A stretch of 64,000 bases of DNA, taken from positions 19,395 through 83,394 of the forward strand of contig SUWT01000004.1 of NCBI GenBank assembly GCA_015061335.1, in the 5' to 3' direction. Below, piece after piece: positions 27,576 through 35,849 of the stretch (its first letter is position 1; every line of letters begins with the position of its first letter). Source of the DNA: Lentimicrobiaceae bacterium (GTDB lineage Bacteria; Bacteroidota; Bacteroidia; Bacteroidales; F082). The position numbers were made by a program, and so were the translations under genes. The notes under the pieces were generated by a model. The model ran no database searches and had not been told where the DNA came from. It was given only the letters and a program-made list of their open reading frames with translations.

Positions 27576-28850
27576 GTGAAACTTTTCGGTTTGGCTGATT
27601 GTAATAATTTCTATTGTTCTTGTGAAAGGGTTTTTCATCCCGACTTGCGAGATAAGCCTATTGTTGTGTTGAGCAATAATGACGGATGTATAGTAGCACG
27701 TAGTGAGGAATCAAAACGACTTGGGATTAAGATGGGCGTGCCGTTTTATCAAGTTAGGGATATGATTGAGAGAAATGATGTGGCAGTATTTTCCTCTAAC
27801 TATAATCTTTACGGTGACATGAGCAGAAGGGTGATGTCGATGTTATCATCATTTTTTCCTAAGATAAATATCTATTCTATTGACGAAGCTTTTATAGATT
27901 TGTCAGAGATAAATGATATTGATTTGTTGATGGAGTTGTCATATAAGGCGATAAAATCAATATTTAAAGGTGTCGGAATTCCTGTTTCCTTGGGTATTGC
28001 GCCTACAAAGACCTTGGCTAAGATGGCCTCTGTATATGCTAAGAAATATAAAGCTTATAAAGGAGTTTGTTTGATTGATACTGATGAAAAAAGAGAGAAA
28101 GCTTTGAAATTATTTTCCATAGATGATGTTTGGGGTATTGGAAGGCAACATGCCAAGAAATTGAATTATGATGGTGTGAAGACAGCATGGGATTTTACTT
28201 TAAAATCAGAGTCTTGGGTGAGACGTGAGATGTCGTTGACAGGACTTCGTACCTGGAAAGAGCTTAGAGGTGAAGATTGTATTCAAGATGAAGATATGCC
28301 TTATAAGAAATCAATTTGTACAAGTCGTAGCTTTCCTAATCAAGGATTATGTGAGATAGAAGATGTCGAGGAGGCTATTGCAAATTTTGCAGCGATGTGT
28401 TCTAAGAAGTTGCGAGAACAGCATACGGTATGTAAAAATATAGGCGTTTTTGCTTATGGCAGTCGTTTTAGAAATGATTTGCCGCATAATAATATATTTA
28501 AAGAAGTTACATTTGATGTTCCAACTAACGATATGCAAGAGATAGTGTCTCATGCAGTAAGGATATTGAAAGAGTCCTGGAAGTTAGGGTCGTATTATTA
28601 CAAAAAAGCTGGTGTAGTGGCATACAATATTACAGAGGATAATGTTATACAGACTAGTCTTTTTGATACTATAGATAGAGATAAACACGCTAAACTTGCA
28701 GAAGCCGTTGATGCAATAAACCTTCGGAATGGTCATGATACTGTTAGAATAGCTGTTCAGGGCTATAGCGGTAATTGGCATACAAAAAACGAATATATCT
28801 CAAAACAATATACTACGAATATTAAGGATATTATCGTTGTTAAGGTTTGA
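27576..28850 (+). CDS. umuC: Y-family DNA polymerase UmuC
   Basis: GTG start; ADCNNFYCSCERVFHPDLRDKPIVVLSNNDGCIVARSEE, YSIDEAFIDLS; 4 nt after umuD. Confidence 0.96.
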   Translation: MKLFGLADCNNFYCSCERVFHPDLRDKPIVVLSNNDGCIVARSEESKRLGIKMGVPFYQVRDMIERNDVAVFSSNYNLYGDMSRRVMSMLSSFFPKINIYSIDEAFIDLSEINDIDLLMELSYKAIKSIFKGVGIPVSLGIAPTKTLAKMASVYAKKYKAYKGVCLIDTDEKREKALKLFSIDDVWGIGRQHAKKLNYDGVKTAWDFTLKSESWVRREMSLTGLRTWKELRGEDCIQDEDMPYKKSICTSRSFPNQGLCEIEDVEEAIANFAAMCSKKLREQHTVCKNIGVFAYGSRFRNDLPHNNIFKEVTFDVPTNDMQEIVSHAVRILKESWKLGSYYYKKAGVVAYNITEDNVIQTSLFDTIDRDKHAKLAEAVDAINLRNGHDTVRIAVQGYSGNWHTKNEYISKQYTTNIKDIIVVKV

Positions 28851-28851
28851 C

Positions 28852-28925
28852 CTGGTTTTATAGTTTAAGGCTTAATGTTTGATGTAAGTTGTTCCTTAAA
28901 CTTTAAACCTTAAACTTTAAACCAG
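28852..28925. terminator. Heptad-built inverted repeat/bidirectional terminator between umuC and M3 peptidase
   Basis: CTGGTTTTATAGTTTAAGG (28852-28870) pairs with CCTTAAACTTTAAACCAG (28908-28925); sequence reads as 7-nt units TTAAACT TTAAACC TTAAACT TTAAACC. Confidence 0.75.
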
Positions 28926-28932
28926 ATGAATG

Positions 28933-30963
28933 TTAAGCTATAATGCCAAGTTGTTTCAAAAGTGCTTCTGGTTCGGGGTCGTGACCTCTGAAATTACGGT
29001 ATAATGTCGCGGCATCGACACTGTCTCCTTTGGTGAGTAGTTCTCTGAAAGAAGCGGCTACTTCTTGGTTGAAAATGCCTTTCTCTTTGAAGAGTGAGAA
29101 ACCGTCGGCGGCTAAGACTTCTGCCCATTTGTATGAGTAATATCCTGCGTTGTATCCTCCTGCGAAAATATGTGAGAACGCTGTTGAGATGATACATTCC
29201 GGTATTGATGGTAAGACATTTGTTGCAGATAGTACTTCCTTTTCAAATGATAGAGCGTCTTCTTCTAAGATGTCTGTCAAAGTGTGCCATGCCATGTCTA
29301 AGATTCCAAATTGTAACTGACGGATATGGAAGTATGCCGACTGGAAGTTCATCGATGCGACAATTTTTTCTATTAAATCAGATGGTATTGTTTCACCAGT
29401 TTGATAATGTTTTGCAAAGGTGTTAAGGTATTCTGGTTCATAACACCAGTTTTCCATTATCTGTGATGGAAGTTCTACGAAATCATGATCAACATTGGTG
29501 CCTGTCATGGATTCGTACTTCCCTTTTGTTAATATTCCGTGCAGTGCATGACCAAATTCATGAAGCAATGTGGTGAACTCGTCGTGGGTGATAAGGGAAG
29601 GAGTGTCGGCAGTCGGTTTTGTAAAGTTTGTGACGATGCTTATAAGTGGTCGTTCGTCTATGTTGTTATAAATTCGCTGACCTCTGAACTCTGTCATCCA
29701 CGCACCTCCACGTTTGCTTTCGCGAGGGAAGAAATCCGCGTAAAACAAAGCGAGATGTGAACCGTCTCTGTCTTTTACTTCATAGACCTTTACATCATGA
29801 TGATAAACAGGAATGTTGCTTAATTCTGAGAATGTGATGCCATGGAGCCTGTTTGCAAGGTCGAATATTGCATTGATACATGCTTCTAATTGAAAATAAG
29901 GTTTTAGTTGCTCATCGCTGAGGTCGTATTTCTCAGCACGAAGTTTCTCTGAATAGAAACTGAAGTCCCAAGGCATAATAGTTCCTTCGGTGAAACCATG
30001 TGCTTTGGCATAAGCATTGAGTTCTGCGACTTCTTGTTTTGCTTTTGGTAGTGCAGGGACTAACAGCTTGTTTAAGAATTCTTCTACAACTGCAGGACTC
30101 TTTGCCATACGACGTTCTGTCTGATATTCAGCGAAATTCTTATAACCTAAGATGTTGGCGACCCTGATGCGTAACTCGGCGATGCGTTTGATGATTTCGC
30201 TATTGTCGAGTTCGCCACCAAAGGCGCGAGTGTTGTACTGACGATACATCTTTTCTCTAAGGTCGCGGCGTTCACTGAATTTCATGAAAGGTACATAACT
30301 CGGTGCTGTGAGATCAAACAACCAGCCAGTTAGATTTTTATTTTTGGCAGCTTCAGCTGCTTGTTCTTTGACATAATCAGGAAGTCCTATCAAATCATTC
30401 TCGTCGGTGAGATTTAAAGTGAAAGCGTTGGTAGCAGCGAGGACGTTCTTCCCAAATTGCAATGATAACAAAGAAAGTTCTTCCATGTATTTGCTGTAAG
30501 TCTCTTTGTCTTCGGGAGAGAGATTTGCTCCGTTACGAGCGAAGCCTTCGTAAGTCTTTTCAAGAAGTCGCATCTCAACAGCATCGAGGTTTAATGATTC
30601 ACGTTGATCGTAAACTGATTTTATGCGTTGAAAGAGACCTTCGTTGAGACGAACATACATCGAGAATTCTGTGGTAAGAGGAGAAATTTCTTCAGCGATG
30701 TTCTGCATCTCTTCGTCGGTATTGGCTTCTAAAAGATTATAGAATATGTGGCTGATTCTGTTTAATGTCTCGCCAGCATATTCTAAGGCTTCAATGGTGT
30801 TTTTGAATGTAGGAGTTTCAGGGCTGTTGACGATAGCATCGACTTCAGCCTTGCCTTCTTCAATAGCTTGCTTGAAAGCTGGAATATAATGTTGGTTTTC
30901 AATCTTGTCGAATTGAGGTGCGCCAAATGGCAATGTCGATTTTGTTAAAAGCGGGTTGTTCAT
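28933..30963 (-). CDS. M3 family metallopeptidase (peptidyl-dipeptidase Dcp-like)
   Basis: LLHEFGHALHGIL zinc motif; NPLLTKSTLPFGAPQFDKIENQHYIPAF; start likely 30963. Confidence 0.95.
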   Translation of the reverse strand: MNNPLLTKSTLPFGAPQFDKIENQHYIPAFKQAIEEGKAEVDAIVNSPETPTFKNTIEALEYAGETLNRISHIFYNLLEANTDEEMQNIAEEISPLTTEFSMYVRLNEGLFQRIKSVYDQRESLNLDAVEMRLLEKTYEGFARNGANLSPEDKETYSKYMEELSLLSLQFGKNVLAATNAFTLNLTDENDLIGLPDYVKEQAAEAAKNKNLTGWLFDLTAPSYVPFMKFSERRDLREKMYRQYNTRAFGGELDNSEIIKRIAELRIRVANILGYKNFAEYQTERRMAKSPAVVEEFLNKLLVPALPKAKQEVAELNAYAKAHGFTEGTIMPWDFSFYSEKLRAEKYDLSDEQLKPYFQLEACINAIFDLANRLHGITFSELSNIPVYHHDVKVYEVKDRDGSHLALFYADFFPRESKRGGAWMTEFRGQRIYNNIDERPLISIVTNFTKPTADTPSLITHDEFTTLLHEFGHALHGILTKGKYESMTGTNVDHDFVELPSQIMENWCYEPEYLNTFAKHYQTGETIPSDLIEKIVASMNFQSAYFHIRQLQFGILDMAWHTLTDILEEDALSFEKEVLSATNVLPSIPECIISTAFSHIFAGGYNAGYYSYKWAEVLAADGFSLFKEKGIFNQEVAASFRELLTKGDSVDAATLYRNFRGHDPEPEALLKQLGIIA

Positions 30964-31185
30964 TATGATGATAATTTTTTTCATGATTAAAGAACAAAGG
31001 TAGTAAAAATTATCTCGCAGAAATAAGGTTGATGTTATGATTTTGTATTTTTATACCAAAAATCCATAAAGCACGTAGATGTTTTAAAAACTTTTGTCAA
31101 AAATATTAGAACGAGGATTCTATAGATGTTGCATTAATTCGTAAATTTGTAAAGTCTTTGCATTTCTTTTATTTAGTAGCAAATA

Positions 31186-31959
31186 ATGAGTTATATGGAC
31201 TTTAAAGTTTTTGGAAAGAAAGACGCTCCGGTTTTGATGCTTGTTCCAGGATTAGGTGTCTCGTATGAGATTTTCATTCCTTTGATACGCTTGTTGGAAA
31301 ATGAATTCCAAATCGTTGCTGTTCAAGTCGATGGATTTGTTATCGGTAAATATACGGAGTTTACTTCTATAGATGATCAGGCGGCTCAAGTTGTTGATTA
31401 TGTGAAGAAAAAATTTAATTCTCATATAGATTGTGCTTACGGACTTTCTTTGGGAGGTAAGATAGTTTCTCGTGTTTTGGAACGTGACGAAATTGTTGTA
31501 GAGCATGCAATCTTAGATGCGGCTCCTTTGTTGCCCTTGCCTCGTTGGCTCGTCGCTCCACTTCGCTATCTTCAATCTTTTAATGTCTGGACATGTTATC
31601 ATTGGACAGGATTCTGGCGTTGGGTTTTCCATTCTCATTATTTCGATGTCTTGCTCGATGAATGTAAGAAAGTTTATCCTTATGGAGGAAATCGTGCGGT
31701 ATTAGATGGCTATAAATCTGTTTATACTAATAAGTTGAATTCGATATCTGGTGATGACATTCATTTTTGGCACGGTACGAAAGAGTCGTTTGTGGCGAAA
31801 CCGCAAGTCAAGCATCTAAAGAAATTGTATCCCGATGTTAAGGTCGAGGTTTTTAAATCTATGAATCACGGACAGCTTCTTGTAGATTTTCCTGAGGAGG
31901 TGGCGAAGAGAATTAAAGAGTATAATGGAGTAGAGACGCGTCAATGTTTCATGCAATAA
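31186..31959 (+). CDS. Alpha/beta hydrolase
   Basis: MLVPGLGVSYEIFIPLIRLL; nucleophile elbow AYGLSLGGKIV; SMNHGQLLVDFPEE. Confidence 0.85.
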   Translation: MSYMDFKVFGKKDAPVLMLVPGLGVSYEIFIPLIRLLENEFQIVAVQVDGFVIGKYTEFTSIDDQAAQVVDYVKKKFNSHIDCAYGLSLGGKIVSRVLERDEIVVEHAILDAAPLLPLPRWLVAPLRYLQSFNVWTCYHWTGFWRWVFHSHYFDVLLDECKKVYPYGGNRAVLDGYKSVYTNKLNSISGDDIHFWHGTKESFVAKPQVKHLKKLYPDVKVEVFKSMNHGQLLVDFPEEVAKRIKEYNGVETRQCFMQ

Positions 31960-31975
31960 TATACATTGACACGTC
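31935..31975 (+). terminator. Hairpin overlapping alpha/beta hydrolase C-terminus
   Basis: GACGCGTCAATGT / ACATTGACACGTC 13-bp stem with one wobble. Confidence 0.55.
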
Positions 31976-32012
31976 TGGAAATTGATGTTTTTGTTGTAAT
32001 AAATATATTATC

Positions 32013-32684
32013 ATGAAAAATAATTTGTCGTTACAGGCTTTGAAGAAAGCGTTAGCTGGTTTTGTCGCTATCGGATTATTGCTTTTTTTGCCGGCGGGAA
32101 CTTTACATTATTGGAACGCTTGGCTCTTTATGGCGCTTTTGTTCTTTCCGATGATATTGTTAGGGATATTTATGTTGTTTAAATCTCCAGACTTACTATC
32201 CAAAAGACTTGACGCTAAGGAAAAGGAGATGGAGCAGAAATGGGTCGTGGCGTTGTCGGGAATCATGTTTGTGACGGCTTTTGTCGTCGCTGGAATGAAT
32301 TTCCGTTATTCATGGCATTTATTACCTGATTATATTACATGGATTGCCGCTACATTGTTTCTTCTGTCATATATGATGTATGCTGAAGTGATTAGGGAAA
32401 ATGCCTTTCTTTCAAGAACTATTGAAGTTCAGGAGAATCAAAAGGTTATTGATACTGGACTGTATGGCGTTGTACGTCATCCGATGTATTCTGCAACATT
32501 GATTTTATTCCTTTCCATACCATTGATTTTAGGATCGTTATTATCTTTTGTGATAATGTTGGTATATATTCCAATCATCACGGTAAGAATGAATAACGAG
32601 GAGAAAGTCCTCGAAAAAGGCTTAGAAGGTTATAAAGAATATAAAAATAGGGTGAGATATAAGGTGATCCCTTTAGTTTGGTGA
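32013..32684 (+). CDS. Isoprenylcysteine carboxyl methyltransferase/NnrU-like integral membrane methyltransferase
   Basis: Multi-TM; YGVVRHPMYSATLILFLSIPLILGS ... RMNNEEKVLEKGLEGYKEYKNRVRYKVIP. Confidence 0.88.
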   Translation: MKNNLSLQALKKALAGFVAIGLLLFLPAGTLHYWNAWLFMALLFFPMILLGIFMLFKSPDLLSKRLDAKEKEMEQKWVVALSGIMFVTAFVVAGMNFRYSWHLLPDYITWIAATLFLLSYMMYAEVIRENAFLSRTIEVQENQKVIDTGLYGVVRHPMYSATLILFLSIPLILGSLLSFVIMLVYIPIITVRMNNEEKVLEKGLEGYKEYKNRVRYKVIPLVW

Positions 32685-32704
32685 GATATTTATTGTACTG
32701 ACTT

Positions 32705-33007
32705 ATGAAAAAAATTAAAATAACAGTGATGCGCATGACTCGTTACGACGACTTGATGGCGCAATATGAAAACCCGATAGAGCATGCCTGCGACTTGCAT
32801 CTCGGACAGACTTTTATCGTAGAAGAAACTCAGAAACCTGAAGGAATGTGCGATAGCGCATGGGAGACATTGTTTCCTTTCGTAAAGGAGCTCGCTGAAG
32901 GTGGCGGTAACTTTTTTGATGGTTGGATGAAAAATCCTTATTCGGCAATGCTATCTTGTAATGACGGTTTTCGTCCCGTTAGTTTTTATGTTGAAGTTGT
33001 TGAATGA
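32705..33007 (+). CDS. TIGR04076-like small protein
   Basis: MKKIKITVMRM...CDLHLGQTFIVEETQKPEGMCDSAWETLFPFVKELAEGG pattern. Confidence 0.75.
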   Translation: MKKIKITVMRMTRYDDLMAQYENPIEHACDLHLGQTFIVEETQKPEGMCDSAWETLFPFVKELAEGGGNFFDGWMKNPYSAMLSCNDGFRPVSFYVEVVE

Positions 33008-33238
33008 AGTTTTACGTTTTTTTTACTTTTTTTATTTGATGTTATGAATAATTTTTGTATTTTTGGGGCAAAATTAAGATGTCATGACCTTTCAGCCTAA
33101 TGAAAAATATACATTCTTAAATCTTAAAGAAAGAGATAGATTCTGATCTCTTATATGTGGTTTAATGTCATTAAATCATATACCTCAAACCAACATACGA
33201 AATTTAAAAATAATTATTAACATATAATAAATAAAATC

Positions 33239-34618
33239 ATGGAATTACCATTTGCAGAATCATGGAAGATCAAGATGGTCGAACCTCTTAAGAAGAGCAC
33301 ACGTGAAGAACGTGAACAATGGATGAAAGAAGCTCATTACAATTTGTTTAACCTCAAAGCAGATCAAGTCTATATTGACTGTTTGACAGACTCAGGTACT
33401 GGCGCTATGAGCGACCGTCAATGGGCAGCAATGATGATGGGCGACGAAAGCTACGCTGGCTCATCTTCATTCTTCCGTCTTAAAGAAGTTATCACACGTC
33501 TCACAGGCTTCGAATATGTTATCCCAACACACCAAGGTCGTGCGGCTGAAAACGTTCTCTTCAGTCACCTTATAAAAAACGGAGACATCGTTCCTGGTAA
33601 CTCACACTTCGACACAACAAAAGGTCACATCGAAAGCCGTAAAGCCTTTGCAGTAGATTGCACAGTTGATGAAGCTAAAGATACTCAATTAGAAGTTCCT
33701 TTCAAAGGTAATGTCGATGTTAAGAAACTTGAAAAATGTCTTGCTGAAAACGCAGATAAGATTCCTTTCGTTATCGTTACCATTACAAATAATACAGCAG
33801 GTGGTCAACCTGTATCAATGCAAAACCTTCGCGAAGTTAAAGCCGTAGCAGAAAAATATGGCAAACGCGTTATCTTCGACTCAGCACGTTTCGTTGAAAA
33901 CGCATACTTCATCAAGACACGTGAAGCAGGTTATGCAGATAAGACTATCAAAGAAATCGTTAAAGAAATGTATCAATATGCTGATGGTATGACAATGTCA
34001 GCTAAGAAAGACGGTATCGTCAATATGGGTGGTTTCATCGCTACACATCATGAAGATTGGTACGAAGGTGCAAAACGTTTCTGTATTCCATTCGAAGGTT
34101 TCCTTACATACGGTGGTATGAACGGTCGTGATATGGACGCTCTCGCAGTCGGTCTCGATGAAAATACTGAATTAGATAACATCGAAACACGTGTTAAACA
34201 AGTTCAATATCTCGCAGCTAAGTTAGATGAATACGGCATCCCATACCAGCGTCCTGTCGGTGGTCACGCTATCTTCGTCGATGCAGACCGCGTCCTTACC
34301 AACGTTCCTAAAGAAGAATTCCCTGCACAGACACTCGCTATCGAACTTTATCTAGAAGCTGGTGTTCGTGGTTGCGAAATAGGTTACATCCTTGCTGACC
34401 GTGACCCTGTCACACGCGAAAACCGTTTCGGTGGATTAGACCTTCTCCGTCTCTGCATCGCTCGCCGCGTCTATACTAACAACCACATGGATGTTATCGC
34501 AGCAGCTTTGAAGAACGTTTACGACCGTCGTGACGAAATCAAACACGGTGTACGTATCACATGGGAAACAGAACTCATGCGTCACTTCACAGTACATCTA
34601 GAACGTATTGAAGATTAA
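33239..34618 (+). CDS. tnaA: Tryptophanase (beta-eliminating lyase)
   Basis: MELPFAESWKIKMVEP...SDRQWAAMMMGDESYAGSSSFF...PTHQGRAAENVLFS; DGMTMSAKKDG PLP lysine. Confidence 0.93.
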   Translation: MELPFAESWKIKMVEPLKKSTREEREQWMKEAHYNLFNLKADQVYIDCLTDSGTGAMSDRQWAAMMMGDESYAGSSSFFRLKEVITRLTGFEYVIPTHQGRAAENVLFSHLIKNGDIVPGNSHFDTTKGHIESRKAFAVDCTVDEAKDTQLEVPFKGNVDVKKLEKCLAENADKIPFVIVTITNNTAGGQPVSMQNLREVKAVAEKYGKRVIFDSARFVENAYFIKTREAGYADKTIKEIVKEMYQYADGMTMSAKKDGIVNMGGFIATHHEDWYEGAKRFCIPFEGFLTYGGMNGRDMDALAVGLDENTELDNIETRVKQVQYLAAKLDEYGIPYQRPVGGHAIFVDADRVLTNVPKEEFPAQTLAIELYLEAGVRGCEIGYILADRDPVTRENRFGGLDLLRLCIARRVYTNNHMDVIAAALKNVYDRRDEIKHGVRITWETELMRHFTVHLERIED

Positions 34619-34627
34619 TATGGCAAT

Positions 34628-34690
34628 CAGCCGTCAGCTGTCAGCTCCTCATCGCTGATAGCTGACAGCTGATAATTTATAACTGATAGC
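34628..34690. repeat. Intergenic heptad array forming a hairpin
   Basis: CAGCCGT CAGCTGT CAGCTCC TCATCGC TGATAGC TGACAGC TGATAAT TTATAAC TGATAGC; TCAGCTGTCAGC pairs with GCTGACAGCTGA. Confidence 0.9.
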
Positions 34691-34696
34691 CCGAAT

Positions 34697-35236
34697 ATGA
34701 TTCTCAACATACTTTTTATAATAGCATTGACATTTCCAGTCGCTGTGGCATCAGCGTTTTTCAGCCTTTCAGATAAAAAAGAGTGGGGAAGAAACCTGAT
34801 GTTCGCTCTCATCCTCGCCTTAGGTCAAGGTGTGATGTACACCTTGGGCGAATTGCTCGGCGGGACTTTTATGCATCTGCTGGAAAGACTATCAAAATGG
34901 ATAGTGTTGGGATTGTGTTTCTCGGTGTCATTCAGAATGTTGTTAGATACGTTGAAAATCAGAAACGGAGAGAACCTCTTCTTTATTCAAAACAAGAAAC
35001 AACTATTTTTACTTTCAATAGCATTAGGAATTAATGCTTTCATTATCGGTCTTATGGCTGATTTCTATGAACCATTTCAAAATATTACACCTTATTTGTT
35101 AATGGGAGTCGCCTTTATATGGTCTCTTGTCGAAATGCTGATACCTTTCTCAAAAATGAAACTTACATTCAATAGCTTTCTAAATTCCATCTGCGCAGGA
35201 GTGATATTGGTAAAAGGATTGTTGGGATTGATATAA
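34697..35236 (+). CDS. Integral membrane protein, possible MntP-like exporter
   Basis: Six hydrophobic helices, topology resembling MntP; assignment weak. Confidence 0.5.
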   Translation: MILNILFIIALTFPVAVASAFFSLSDKKEWGRNLMFALILALGQGVMYTLGELLGGTFMHLLERLSKWIVLGLCFSVSFRMLLDTLKIRNGENLFFIQNKKQLFLLSIALGINAFIIGLMADFYEPFQNITPYLLMGVAFIWSLVEMLIPFSKMKLTFNSFLNSICAGVILVKGLLGLI

Positions 35237-35325
35237 AGCCTACGGACGTTAACCATCATTTTCAGAATTCCATAATTCACAAAAGTCATAGTCATATTCA
35301 ATAGCTAAAGTCATACCCAAAAAAG

Positions 35326-35353
35326 TTCATGGCTCATGGCTCATGGTCCGTGA
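35326..35353. repeat. Intergenic heptad array
   Basis: TTCATGG CTCATGG CTCATGG TCCGTGA; preceded by hexad-like AGTCAT AGTCAT at ~35284. Confidence 0.75.
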
Positions 35354-35395
35354 TTTTTCATTACCTTTGTATCTTACAATTCTATATTACCAGAT

Positions 35396-35830
35396 ATGAT
35401 TCATCTTACTAAAATTTTTCGTTTTGAAGCAGCTCATGCCCTGATGGGTTATGACGGTCGCTGCCGTAATATTCATGGTCATTCCTACGAGATGCATGTC
35501 ACCGTAAAAGGAATGCCTATTATGGATGATAACAATCCTAAAAACGGAATGGTGATGGACTTCGGCGATCTGAAAAAGATTGTCAATGAAGAAATAATAG
35601 ACCATTATGATCATGCTTTTATCATAAACAACAAAATGCCAAACGGTTTTATCGAAGAGGTAAAACATCATTACGAAAGGATTATCGTACTACCATATCA
35701 GCCTACAACAGAACTGATGCTTATTGACTTTGCAAAAAAAATAAAAAAGAGACTTCCAGAAAAAATACAATTGGTGAAAATTCTTCTAAAAGAAACAGAA
35801 GGTTCTTTCGCGGAATGGATAGAAGAATAA
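35396..35830 (+). CDS. queD: 6-pyruvoyl tetrahydropterin synthase/QueD family
   Basis: FEAAHALMGYDGRCRNIHGHSYEMHVTV zinc His motif; MVMDFGDLK; HDHAF-like DHYDHAFII. Confidence 0.92.
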   Translation: MIHLTKIFRFEAAHALMGYDGRCRNIHGHSYEMHVTVKGMPIMDDNNPKNGMVMDFGDLKKIVNEEIIDHYDHAFIINNKMPNGFIEEVKHHYERIIVLPYQPTTELMLIDFAKKIKKRLPEKIQLVKILLKETEGSFAEWIEE

Positions 35831-35837
35831 AAATTCA

Positions 35838-35845
35838 TATCTTTG
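35838..35845 (+). promoter_or_regulatory. -7 box TATCTTTG just upstream of ABC-F gene
   Basis: TAnnTTTG 5 nt before the ATG at 35850. Confidence 0.4.
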
Positions 35846-35849
35846 CAGC

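Noticed and set aside
33084-33146. TnaC-like leader peptide
   Set aside because: Peptide lacks Trp and the terminal Pro characteristic of TnaC; kept only as a general leader observation.
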